A DNA stretch of 8,367 nucleotides from Pseudomonadota bacterium. Lineage in GTDB: Bacteria; Pseudomonadota; Gammaproteobacteria; Xanthomonadales; Xanthomonadaceae. Position 1 is the first letter of the stretch. Every line of letters begins with the position of its first letter. Positions 1 through 6,191 of the stretch are shown here, piece after piece. Below the pieces are notes generated by a model. The model worked only from the letters and a program-made list of their open reading frames with translations, ran no database searches and was not told the DNA's origin. Position numbers and translations under genes: made by a program. The DNA is taken from the NCBI GenBank assembly GCA_023394655.1, contig JAEXAG010000121.1, positions 1 through 8,367 of the forward strand, written 5' to 3'.

Positions 1-803
1 GCCTTGAAGGTTTCGCGCCCGAACACGCGGCCGGTGAAACGTCCGGCCAGGTCATAGACCTTGATCTCGTTGGCGTAGGTTTCATCTTCCTCCGCCACCA
101 GCAGGCGGTCGTGCGCCGGGTCGCCCCAGATCGATTCCACCACCCGCAACGCGCCTTCCGGGCTGGCATCGCCGTAGCTGCCGAGCAGCGCCACCTCCGG
201 CTTCGCACCCGACAGCACCAGCGTGTAATGGCGGATGCGGCGATCCAGGCGATCCAGCGACGGCAGGATGTCGTTGCCCGCGGCATCCTCGCCATCGTCG
301 TAGGAGTCGGTCACGTACACGTGGTAGGCATCACCGACGCGGCGCACCCAGCCACCGTAAGGCTTGGTCAGATCGCCGGCACCGAAGCTCGTGACGTGCT
401 CGAAGCCCGGCAGGCGCAGCACCTGCACGCGATGGTTGTCGCGCTCGATGACGAAGGCGAGATCGTCCGCCACCACGATGCCGTTCGGGCGCCGGAACTG
501 GCCGTTGCCCTCGCCGCGCACGCCGAACTCGCGCAGCGTGGCGCCGGTCTGGCCGTCGTACACCACCAGCTTGTCGGTGCTCTTGGCGGTGGCCAGCAGC
601 CAGACCCGCCCATCCGGCGCGTGCCAGCTGGCCACCGAATCGATGTTGTCATCCGGCGTCATCCGGGTTGCGAATGCTTCGCTGACGCTTGCCAGTGCCG
701 GCATCGCGTCATCAGGCCGCTCCATCGTGGACTGGCAGGCGGCAAGCAGCAGCGCGCTCGCCAGCGCCGCGCCCAGTCGCGCGGCATGCATCGGGGTCTT
801 CAT
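1..803 (-). CDS. Phytase-like beta-propeller lipoprotein (C-terminus cut by window edge)
   Basis: An open frame from the ATG at 803-801 runs without a stop to the window edge, giving 267 residues. The N-terminus is a lipoprotein signal: MKTP then a basic/hydrophobic stretch ending in the lipobox LLAAC, with Cys23 as the lipidated residue, so the product should be membrane anchored. After a short linker, the segment around residues 50-60 reads DDNIDSVASW, followed by propeller-like strand repeats (RVWLLATA, KLVVYD, and the NHL-like FRRPNGIVV and ERDNHRVQVLRLP). This pattern matches proteins of Xanthomonadaceae annotated as phytase (3-phytase family, six-bladed beta-propeller), which release phosphate from inositol hexakisphosphate. 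The family call is from recalled sequence similarity; phytase activity is inferred, and an NHL/SMP-30-like propeller is the alternative. A good Shine-Dalgarno (AAGGAG at 811-816) sits 7 bases before the ATG. The gene starts 31 bases after the phosphatase stop, consistent with one operon. Confidence 0.7.
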   Translation of the reverse strand, partial: MKTPMHAARLGAALASALLLAACQSTMERPDDAMPALASVSEAFATRMTPDDNIDSVASWHAPDGRVWLLATAKSTDKLVVYDGQTGATLREFGVRGEGNGQFRRPNGIVVADDLAFVIERDNHRVQVLRLPGFEHVTSFGAGDLTKPYGGWVRRVGDAYHVYVTDSYDDGEDAAGNDILPSLDRLDRRIRHYTLVLSGAKPEVALLGSYGDASPEGALRVVESIWGDPAHDRLLVAEEDETYANEIKVYDLAGRFTGRVFGRETFK

Positions 804-810
804 CGTGATT

Positions 811-816
811 CTCCTT
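811..816 (-). promoter_or_regulatory. Ribosome binding site of the phytase-like gene
   Basis: The minus strand reads AAGGAG here, 7 bases before the ATG at 803. It lies inside the 31-base gap after the phosphatase stop codon and fixes the start choice for the lipoprotein. No promoter or terminator fits in that gap, so translation probably follows from a shared mRNA. Confidence 0.75.
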
Positions 817-834
817 GTGGCCGACAGCCGTCGG

Positions 835-2244
835 TCATTCCCAGCAACGGTCCTTGCGACCACCGAGCGTGGCATCGCGATGGCTGCAATCGCGCGGTGC
901 GATGCGGCCTTCGCGGATCTCGTTGAGGCGCTTGCCGCCGTTCGCATCGCGGACGATCTCGAAATCGTCGTAGAGCCGGCCGGTCGCGGTGCGCGCCTGG
1001 TAGCGGATGCGATCGCCATCGATGCGCAACACCTGGAACAGCTGGGTGTCCTCGGCGGTCGGGTCCATCGTGCGCTTGGCCTCGTCGGTGAGGCGGTACT
1101 GCTTCGGGCCGGCCACCGTCACCACGTACTGCGGCAACGTCTGCCCGCGGCGATCGCCCGAGCGACGGCCGTAGGTGTGGTCGTGGCCCTGCAGCACGAT
1201 GTCCACGCCGTGCTTCTCGATCACCGGCATCAGGGTGGCGCGCAGCGTTTCACTGGCACTGCGTCCGCGCGGCGAGTACATCGGCTGGTGGATCATCACC
1301 AACGACCAGCGGTGCGGGTTGGCCACCAGCACGCCATCCAGCCAGCGCGCCTGCTCGTCGGCGGAACCGAGATCAAGCGCGGAAGTGCCGTCCAGCACCG
1401 CCACGCGCACGCCCTGCACGTCGAACCAGTAGGTGGTGTCGCGGGTGTGTTCGCCACCTGCGCCGTTGCGCGGCAGCGCGAAACTGGCCGGCCAGTGCCC
1501 GGAAAGCACGCGGCGCTCCTGCGGCGTGTCCTCGAACTCTTCCCAGTATTCGTGGTTGCCCAGCGCGGGCGCCACCATCATCACGTCCGGCAGGTCGCCG
1601 GCGGCTTCGAACCACTCGCCCCACTCGTCGTCATCGACGGCTTCGCTGACCAGGTCGCCGGCATACAGCGCCATCACCGCATCGCCGGCGTGGCGCATCG
1701 CTTCGCGGGTCACGCGGGAAACATGGCTCAGGTTCTTGTTCTGGGTATCGCCGAAGTACAGCAAGGTGAGCGGTGCACCGGCCGTGGCGGTGGTGCGCAT
1801 CTGCCGCCAGCCACTCCAGGTGCCATTGCCCTGCACGCGGAACATGTAGAGGGTGTCCGGCTTCAGGCCATCGATGTCGGCGCGATGGAAACGGGCAAGG
1901 CGACCACCGGCTTCCAGCACGCGCGAGCTCGCTTCGACGCGACGCGGCGTGCCGACGTCCGGCGAATCACCGGCTTCGACGATTTCCAGCACCGCGGCGC
2001 GGACATCGGCATGGGTGCGCCAATTGACCGCGAAACCGGTGGAAGGATCCTGGGACGGGGTAGCGACGATGCGGTCCGGGATCTCGCCCGCCACGTAGCG
2101 TTGGCTCGCGGCACCGACCAGCACGTTGGGTTCGTTCTCGCCCGCCGACTGGGCGAAGGCACTGCCGCCGGCAAGCGCCAGCGAAAGTGAAAGGGAAAGC
2201 ACGAGCGTGCGGGAGCAACGGGATACGGAGCGGAATCGATTCAC
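835..2244 (-). CDS. Secreted metallophosphoesterase, purple-acid-phosphatase-like, with N-terminal FN3-like domain
   Basis: This is a 469-residue exported phosphomonoesterase-type hydrolase. The chosen start is GTG at 2244-2242: it gives a clean Sec signal peptide (basic NRFRSVSRCSR, hydrophobic core LVLSLSLSLALAGG, cleavage after SAFA, residue 31), and AAGG lies 7 bases upstream. The upstream in-frame ATG at 2301 lacks a ribosome site and would add an unusually long n-region. Residues about 40-155 resemble the fibronectin-III-like domain of purple acid phosphatases. The catalytic domain follows with the metallophosphoesterase blocks in order: FGDTQN (D166), AGDLVS (D197), GNHEY (N230, H231), MIHQP (H319) and GHDHTYGR (H354, H356). 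The Tyr of the purple-phosphatase GDxxY block is absent. The mature protein has only two Cys, C453 and C467, near the C-terminus. The substrate is unknown; the neighbours suggest a phosphate ester released in phytate or organophosphate breakdown. Confidence 0.87.
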   Translation of the reverse strand: MNRFRSVSRCSRTLVLSLSLSLALAGGSAFAQSAGENEPNVLVGAASQRYVAGEIPDRIVATPSQDPSTGFAVNWRTHADVRAAVLEIVEAGDSPDVGTPRRVEASSRVLEAGGRLARFHRADIDGLKPDTLYMFRVQGNGTWSGWRQMRTTATAGAPLTLLYFGDTQNKNLSHVSRVTREAMRHAGDAVMALYAGDLVSEAVDDDEWGEWFEAAGDLPDVMMVAPALGNHEYWEEFEDTPQERRVLSGHWPASFALPRNGAGGEHTRDTTYWFDVQGVRVAVLDGTSALDLGSADEQARWLDGVLVANPHRWSLVMIHQPMYSPRGRSASETLRATLMPVIEKHGVDIVLQGHDHTYGRRSGDRRGQTLPQYVVTVAGPKQYRLTDEAKRTMDPTAEDTQLFQVLRIDGDRIRYQARTATGRLYDDFEIVRDANGGKRLNEIREGRIAPRDCSHRDATLGGRKDRCWE

Positions 2245-2521
2245 TGGACTGCCTTGCGTTCGTTTTCGAAGGGTGCCCGGCGCGAAGCACGGACAGCCCA
2301 TCACGATAACGCCCGAAGATTTCACATTTGTTGCGTCACGGAGACAGTCACGGAACTGAAACCGGAGCACCACGCAACCGTCACAAAATCGCCCCAGACT
2401 GCCGCCCCAACCAACGCATTGCCGTTGTTTTCGCGTGTCCGACGAAATGGCCCAGTGCCGCCGGTCGGGCCTGCGACCTTATCCAGACCCTTGTCTGCTC
2501 ATTGCATCCACCGGAGTTGTC
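2245..2521. promoter_or_regulatory. Divergent intergenic region between phosphatase operon and TonB-dependent receptor
   Basis: These 277 bases separate the phosphatase GTG from the receptor ATG and must hold the promoters for both directions. The region is less GC-rich than the genes in its middle part (about 2315-2440). I see the AAGG ribosome site of the phosphatase at 2252-2255 and the GGAG site of the receptor at 2513-2516, 5 bases before its ATG. No unambiguous -35/-10 pair was found in either direction. The weak -10-like hexamer TATCGT on the minus strand (2308-2303) has no proper -35, which would fit an activator-dependent promoter. The GTCAC-containing repeats are described separately. 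Confidence 0.6.
2333..2384 (+). promoter_or_regulatory. Candidate PhoB (Pho box) operator array
   Basis: On the plus strand, heptamers resembling the Pho-box half-site CTGTCAC/T start at 2345 (CAGTCAC, 6 of 7), 2356 (CTGAAAC, 5 of 7), 2367 (GCACCAC, 3 of 7) and 2378 (CCGTCAC, 6 of 7, followed by AAAA). All are spaced exactly 11 bases apart, the Pho-box period. A further GCGTCAC at 2333 (5 of 7) is one base out of phase. The 8-mer GTCACGGA occurs twice, at 2335 and 2347. The location, between a receptor gene and a phosphatase/phytase-like operon, fits phosphate-starvation control. The match is imperfect and no clear -10 lies at the usual distance downstream, so this is a candidate only. Confidence 0.35.
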
Positions 2522-5353
2522 ATGAAACTGCATCACACCACCATCGCCCTCGCGATCGCCTCGGCGCTCGCCCTGCCGCATGCGGCGCGCGCCGACTCCC
2601 AGGCCGACGTGGCCGCCATGGCGTCCAGCGCCGGCACCCTGATCGGCCAGGTCAAGGAAGGCGTGCGTGGCGTCTACCTCGATGGCGCGGTGGTGACCAT
2701 CGCCGGCCGCCAGGCGACCACCGACGGCAACGGCAACTTCCGCGTGATGGGCCTGCCGGCAGGCACCCATACCCTGACCGTCGATTACCTCGGCTACCAG
2801 CGCTACACCACCCAGGTCACGATCAGCGACACCGCCGCGACCCGTGCCGACGTCACCCTGCAGAGCACCGTCGCCGCCGCCGACAACCTCGATCGCGTCA
2901 TCGTCCGCGGCCAGCGCGATGCCCAGGCACTGGCCCTCAACCAGCAGCGCGCCAGCGGCAACTACGTCAACGTGGTCTCCGCCGACCTGCTCGGCACCTT
3001 CCCGGACAACAACATCGCCGAGTCCACCCAGCGCATCCCCGGCGTGTCGATCGAGCGCGACCAGGGCGAAGGCCGCTACGTCACCGTGCGCGGCGCGCCG
3101 AAGGAATTCACCACCGTCTCCATCGACGGCGTGCAGCTGGCCAACCCGGACCAGGCCAGCCGCGGCGTGGAACTGGACACCATTCCGGCCGACGTGATCT
3201 CCGCGCTTGAAGTGACCAAGGCGCTGACCCCGGACATGGACGGCGACGCCATCGCCGGCAACATCAACATCCGCACCCAGAGCGCGCTCGACCGCGATGG
3301 CCTGACGCTGCGCGCGTCGCTGGCCGCCGGCAAGTTCCAGCTTGGCTCGGGCGACAACCAGCGCGCGTCCGCGACCATCGGCAACCGCTTCGGCGCCGAC
3401 CGCAACATCGGCGTGCTGTTCTCCGCATCGCACAGCCGCCAGGGCCGCTTCACCGACAACGTCGAGACCCTGTTCGAGGAAGGCAACGACGACTTCCTGC
3501 CGACCGAAATCCAGATCAAGGACTACGAAGGTACCCGCACCCGTACCGGCATCACCGGCCGCTTCGACTTCCGCGTCAACCCGGACAACCTGCTCTACTT
3601 CATCGCCTCCGGTTCGCGCTTCAAGGACCACGAGTTCCGCGACAACCTGATCATCGAAATGGATCGCCACAGCGCCAGCTCGGATCAAACCAGCGGCCAG
3701 GGCCGCGCGACCTTCGACAAGGAGCTGCGCGAGCGTACCTACGACAAGAGCATCAAGACCTTCAACCTGGGCGGCGAGCACTGGGCCGGGGAATGGAAGA
3801 TGGACTGGCAGGCTTCGCGCAGCGTCGCGGAAAAGGAAACCAGCCCGCGCAACCAGTACATTTTCCGCTCCAGCGTGCGGCCGACGATGACCTACGACTA
3901 CGCCAACCCGGACTACCCGGTGTGGGCGATCCAGGGCCGCGCCGACGCGCCGGCCACGGGCGTGGTGCTGCCGGAAAGCTGGTTCGCCTTCCGTCGCCTC
4001 AACGAGCGTTACGAATACGGCGACGAGAAGGAAACCGGCCTGCGCTTCGACGTGACCCGCAGCCAGACCTTCCTCGGCAACGACGGCGACATCAAGTTCG
4101 GCGTCCGCGGTCGCCTGCGCGACAAGTCCTTCGATGACGAGCGCAGCCGCAACGGCAGCGCCGCCGATTTCGCCAAGCTCGGCATCAGCATGTCCGACAT
4201 GCTGTGCAGCAATCTCGGCCCGTCCGACAACTTCAACTACTTCCACGCCGGTCGCCGTTTCTGCCGCGACATCTTCACCAAGTACGGCCACCAGCTGATG
4301 GACAGCGCCAACCACAAGCGCCTGATCCCGGACTCGCTGACCGGCGATTACCGCGCCAGCGAAGACATCCACGGCGCCTACTTCCGCCTGGATGCGCGCT
4401 GGGACCAGCTGAGCATGATCGCCGGTATCCGTTACGAGCACACCCAGCTCGCCGGCGAAGCGATCCAGTACGACGAAGAAACCGGGGCATTCGTCGAGCA
4501 GCGCAGCGGCAACAGCTACGGCGACCTGCTGCCGAGCCTGCACCTGCGCTACGAGTTCGACCAGGACAGCATCCTGCGTGCCTCCTACTCCACCGGCCTG
4601 AACCGTCCGGATTTCCTGCACACTGCGCCGTTCCGCAACATCGGCGAGCGCGAGACCGAGACCGGCACCGGCCTCGTCCTGCGTGACGTGACCGAAGGCA
4701 ACCCGAATGCCCAGGCCGCCTACGCGCACAACTTCGACCTGTCGTTCGAGCATTACCTGCGCCCGCTGGGGCTGGTCTCGGCGGCGCTGTTCTACAAGCG
4801 CATCAACGATCCGCTGTTCGTGACCACCCGGACCATCACCACCCCGACCACCCGCACCCGCATCGAGCGTCCGGAAAACGGCAGCAACGGCCGTGTGCAC
4901 GGCGTCGAGCTGGCATGGCAGCAGACTTTCGACATGCTGCCGGGTCCGTTCGACGGCCTGGGCATCTACGCCAACTACACCTTTGCCAAATCCAGCGCGG
5001 AACTGCCGTTCGGCGCCGGCAAGACGGAACTGCCGGGCACCTCGCGCCACAACTACAACCTGGCGCTGTCCTACGAAAAGGCCGGCTTCGCTTCGCGTCT
5101 GGCCTACACGCACCGCAGCAAGTTCATCCAGGAATTCGACATCACCAACCCGGAGTTGAACGTGTTCTGGGATGCGCGTGCCAGCCTGGACTTCACCGCG
5201 AGCTACCGCATCGCCAAGCAGTGGAGCGTGTTCGGCGAGGTCAACAACATCACCGACACCATCCAGCGCCGCTTCCAGGGCGAACGCAACCGCGTGCTGG
5301 TCATGGAAGGCTTCGGCCGCTCCTGGCTGGTCGGCGTCCGCTACGACTACTGA
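2522..5353 (+). CDS. TonB-dependent receptor with N-terminal carboxypeptidase-regulatory-like domain
   Basis: This outer-membrane active transporter has 943 residues and is powered by TonB-ExbB-ExbD. The start is the ATG at 2522, with GGAG 5 bases upstream and a Sec signal peptide ending PHAARA (cleavage about residue 24). Residues about 40-115 form a CarboxypepD_reg-like beta domain (VTIAGRQATTDGNGNFRVMG and GYQRYTTQVTI). A TonB-box-like stretch, LDRVIVRG, is at 123-130. The plug spans about 140-255 with the hallmarks IPGVSIER, GAPKEFTTVSIDG and LTPDMDGDAIAGNINI, typical of the Xanthomonas/Caulobacter TonB receptor group (TIGR01782-like). The barrel fills the remainder and ends WLVGVRYDY with a C-terminal aromatic residue, as expected for BAM-dependent insertion. 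Only two Cys occur in the mature protein, C562 and C581, in one probable extracellular loop. Divergent neighbours (phosphatase, phytase-like lipoprotein) suggest a phosphorylated substrate or its product; the sequence alone does not give the ligand. Confidence 0.93.
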   Translation: MKLHHTTIALAIASALALPHAARADSQADVAAMASSAGTLIGQVKEGVRGVYLDGAVVTIAGRQATTDGNGNFRVMGLPAGTHTLTVDYLGYQRYTTQVTISDTAATRADVTLQSTVAAADNLDRVIVRGQRDAQALALNQQRASGNYVNVVSADLLGTFPDNNIAESTQRIPGVSIERDQGEGRYVTVRGAPKEFTTVSIDGVQLANPDQASRGVELDTIPADVISALEVTKALTPDMDGDAIAGNINIRTQSALDRDGLTLRASLAAGKFQLGSGDNQRASATIGNRFGADRNIGVLFSASHSRQGRFTDNVETLFEEGNDDFLPTEIQIKDYEGTRTRTGITGRFDFRVNPDNLLYFIASGSRFKDHEFRDNLIIEMDRHSASSDQTSGQGRATFDKELRERTYDKSIKTFNLGGEHWAGEWKMDWQASRSVAEKETSPRNQYIFRSSVRPTMTYDYANPDYPVWAIQGRADAPATGVVLPESWFAFRRLNERYEYGDEKETGLRFDVTRSQTFLGNDGDIKFGVRGRLRDKSFDDERSRNGSAADFAKLGISMSDMLCSNLGPSDNFNYFHAGRRFCRDIFTKYGHQLMDSANHKRLIPDSLTGDYRASEDIHGAYFRLDARWDQLSMIAGIRYEHTQLAGEAIQYDEETGAFVEQRSGNSYGDLLPSLHLRYEFDQDSILRASYSTGLNRPDFLHTAPFRNIGERETETGTGLVLRDVTEGNPNAQAAYAHNFDLSFEHYLRPLGLVSAALFYKRINDPLFVTTRTITTPTTRTRIERPENGSNGRVHGVELAWQQTFDMLPGPFDGLGIYANYTFAKSSAELPFGAGKTELPGTSRHNYNLALSYEKAGFASRLAYTHRSKFIQEFDITNPELNVFWDARASLDFTASYRIAKQWSVFGEVNNITDTIQRRFQGERNRVLVMEGFGRSWLVGVRYDY

Positions 5354-5377
5354 CCGGGCAGCACGCTTCGCCAAGCG

Positions 5378-5405
5378 AAAGGGCCGCGGTTTCCCCGGCC
5401 CTTTT
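5378..5405 (+). terminator. Rho-independent terminator of the TonB-dependent receptor
   Basis: A perfect 9-bp stem AAAGGGCCG / CGGCCCTTT (5378-5386 with 5396-5404) closes a 9-base loop and ends in TTTT. It starts 24 bases after the receptor stop. The AAA/TTT flanks would also let it work weakly on the other strand. Confidence 0.85.
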
Positions 5406-5520
5406 GCGTTGCGCGCTGGTTGTGCCGCGTTGTGTGCGTGGCGACTCCCGCGACCTGTACGCGGGCGGAGCACGCACCGCGCGCGTCACGCCAACCGCAT
5501 CGCCATACCCCGCACAAACA
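5406..5520. other. Intergenic spacer with no recognised gene
   Basis: I see no convincing coding frame or RNA gene between the receptor terminator and the tRNA-Asp terminator. The only structure noticed is a short hairpin, CCCGCG / CGCGGG with a 7-base loop (5447-5465), with no T-run, so it is not a clear terminator. Confidence 0.5.
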
Positions 5521-5521
5521 A

Positions 5522-5546
5522 AAACCCCGCCAAAAAGGCGGGGTTT
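5522..5546 (-). terminator. Rho-independent terminator of the tRNA transcript
   Basis: A perfect 10-bp stem AAACCCCGCC / GGCGGGGTTT surrounds a loop of five A (plus strand). On the minus strand it ends in a T-rich tract, TTTTTGTTTG, and lies 11 bases after the tRNA-Asp 3' end. It should therefore stop the minus-strand tRNA transcript. It would also function on the plus strand. Confidence 0.85.
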
Positions 5547-5557
5547 CTGCTTGAAGA

Positions 5558-5634
5558 TGGCGGAGCGGACGGGACTCGAACCCGCGACCTCCGGCGTGAC
5601 AGGCCAGCATTCTAACCAGCTGAACTACCGCTCC
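5558..5634 (-). tRNA. tRNA-Asp (GTC)
   Basis: The minus strand folds into a complete 77-base tRNA. The acceptor stem is GGAGCGG / CCGCTCC, with discriminator G and an encoded CCA. The anticodon stem is CTGGC / GCCGG with loop CTGTCAC, so the anticodon is GTC. The T-arm is CGGGTTCGAGTCCCG. The sequence closely resembles enterobacterial tRNA-Asp. It follows tRNA-Val on the same strand, with its own promoter upstream and a strong terminator downstream. Confidence 0.97.
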
Positions 5635-5647
5635 GCGAAGAAAGGGA

Positions 5648-5676
5648 ATCTTACAACCACTTTCCGGATCTGGCAA
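5648..5676 (-). promoter_or_regulatory. Sigma70-type promoter for tRNA-Asp
   Basis: On the minus strand, -35 TTGCCA (5676-5671) and -10 TAAGAT (5653-5648) are separated by exactly 17 bases. The -10 ends 13 bases before the mature tRNA-Asp 5' end at 5634. Spacing and location are both what a tRNA promoter should show. tRNA-Asp can therefore be made alone as well as by read-through from tRNA-Val. Confidence 0.65.
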
Positions 5677-5683
5677 CCGTTTG

Positions 5684-5714
5684 GATGCAAAACAGGCGGG
5701 AATTTTTCCTGCCC
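5684..5714 (-). terminator. Possible weak terminator after tRNA-Val
   Basis: In the spacer between the two tRNAs the minus strand can form GGCAGGAA / TTCCCGCC (positions 5713-5695) with a 3-base loop and one A-C mismatch, followed by TGTTTTGC. It is weaker than the other terminators in this window, so read-through into tRNA-Asp is likely. Confidence 0.35.
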
Positions 5715-5742
5715 TTCCGCCGGCTGCCGACCCGGCCGAAAC

Positions 5743-5817
5743 TGGTGGGCGCTGAGGGGATCGAACCCCCGACCCTCTCCGTGTAAAGGAGACGCTCTAC
5801 CGCTGAGCTAAGCGCCC
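5743..5817 (-). tRNA. tRNA-Val (TAC)
   Basis: The minus strand folds into a 75-base tRNA. The acceptor stem is GGGCGCT / AGCGCCC, followed by ACCA (CCA encoded). The D-arm is GCTCAGCGGTAGAGC. The anticodon stem is TCTCC / GGAGA with loop TTTACAC, giving anticodon TAC (valine). The T-arm GGGGG / CCCTC contains one G-T pair around TTCGATC. The gene lies between the hupB terminator and tRNA-Asp, all on the minus strand. Confidence 0.97.
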
Positions 5818-5828
5818 GATGGCGCGCG

Positions 5829-5856
5829 ATGATACCAGCACGCGCTGGAAACGAAA
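5829..5856 (-). promoter_or_regulatory. Probable tRNA-Val promoter with GC-rich discriminator
   Basis: On the minus strand a -10 TATCAT (5834-5829) lies 11 bases before the tRNA-Val 5' end. It is followed by the GC-only stretch CGCGCGCC, the discriminator type associated with stringent control of stable RNAs. The -35 is poor: the best candidate is TTTCGT at 5856-5851, with 16-base spacing, touching the hupB terminator stem. A perfect dyad, CCAGC / GCTGG (5835-5848), fills the spacer. Confidence 0.5.
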
Positions 5857-5880
5857 AAGCCCGGCGCGAGGCCGGGCTTT
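5856..5880 (-). terminator. Rho-independent terminator of hupB
   Basis: A perfect 10-bp stem AAAGCCCGGC / GCCGGGCTTT with a 5-base loop starts 19 bases after the hupB stop. On the minus strand it is followed by TTTTTCGTTT. It separates hupB transcription from tRNA-Val. Confidence 0.9.
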
Positions 5881-5899
5881 GCTGGGCCGAAAGCCGCGA

Positions 5900-6172
5900 T
5901 CAGTTAACCGCGTCCTTCAGCGCCTTGCCGGCCTTGAACGCCGGCGCCTTCGAGGCGGCGATGGTCAGGCTCTCCCCGGTCTTCGGGTTGCGGCCGGTGC
6001 GCTCGGCGCGCGCGCGGACTTCGAAGCTGCCGAAGCCGGCGATGGCGACGCTGTCGCCCGACTTCAGCGCGCCGCTGACGGCACCGATGAAACCATCAAG
6101 CGCGCGACCGGCATCGGCCTTGGACAGGCCGGACGATTCGGCGATGGCTTCGATCAATTCACCCTTGTTCAT
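5900..6172 (-). CDS. hupB: DNA-binding protein HU (beta type)
   Basis: This 90-residue protein is full length for HU, the small dimeric nucleoid protein that bends and wraps DNA without strong sequence specificity. The sequence MNKGELIEAIAE starts the dimerising helices. AIAGFGSFEVR (about 43-53) leads into the beta arm, and GRNPKTGESLTI (60-71) carries the RNP tip with the intercalating proline P63. The C-terminal helix ends KAGKALKDAVN. The start is the ATG at 6172: GAGGAG (6181-6186) lies 8 bases upstream. An in-frame ATG 27 bases further out (6199) overlaps the leader and would put non-HU residues at the N-terminus. The gene lies 166 bases after lon, the usual gammaproteobacterial order, but has its own promoter, leader and terminator, so it is a separate transcription unit. 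Confidence 0.97.
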   Translation of the reverse strand: MNKGELIEAIAESSGLSKADAGRALDGFIGAVSGALKSGDSVAIAGFGSFEVRARAERTGRNPKTGESLTIAASKAPAFKAGKALKDAVN

Positions 6173-6180
6173 TCGTTTGA

Positions 6181-6186
6181 CTCCTC
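6181..6186 (-). promoter_or_regulatory. Ribosome binding site deciding the hupB start
   Basis: GAGGAG on the minus strand lies 8 bases before the ATG at 6172. A 6-bp hairpin in the leader ends only 5 bases upstream of it. Confidence 0.8.
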
Positions 6187-6191
6187 GGATC

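Noticed and set aside
364..2190. A 608-codon plus-strand open frame opposite the phosphatase and phytase-like genes.
   Set aside because: It spans two real minus-strand genes and their gap, has no recognisable domain and lacks a ribosome site; it mirrors their codon pattern.
2320..2340. A CRP/Clp-type site (TGTGA-N6-TCACA) in the divergent region.
   Set aside because: TCACA and GTCAC words are present, but no pair shows the required inverted arrangement with 6-base spacing.
2245..2373. An N-terminal extension of the phosphatase to the ATG at 2373.
   Set aside because: The extra 43 residues precede a perfect signal peptide that begins at the GTG at 2244, and they would overlap the shared promoter region and the Pho-like repeats.
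5447..5465. Hairpin CCCGCG / CGCGGG in the spacer after the receptor, as a terminator or small RNA.
   Set aside because: It has no T-run, no nearby promoter-like sequence and lies 42 bases past a strong terminator; six GC pairs are easily found by chance in this base composition.
2381..5473. A 1030-codon open frame on the minus strand opposite the TonB-dependent receptor.
   Set aside because: It is the antisense of a clearly real gene with signal peptide, plug and barrel. Its composition is Val/Ala/Gly/Arg/His-rich low complexity without recognisable domains, the usual by-product of GC-rich third positions, and it would run through the receptor terminator.
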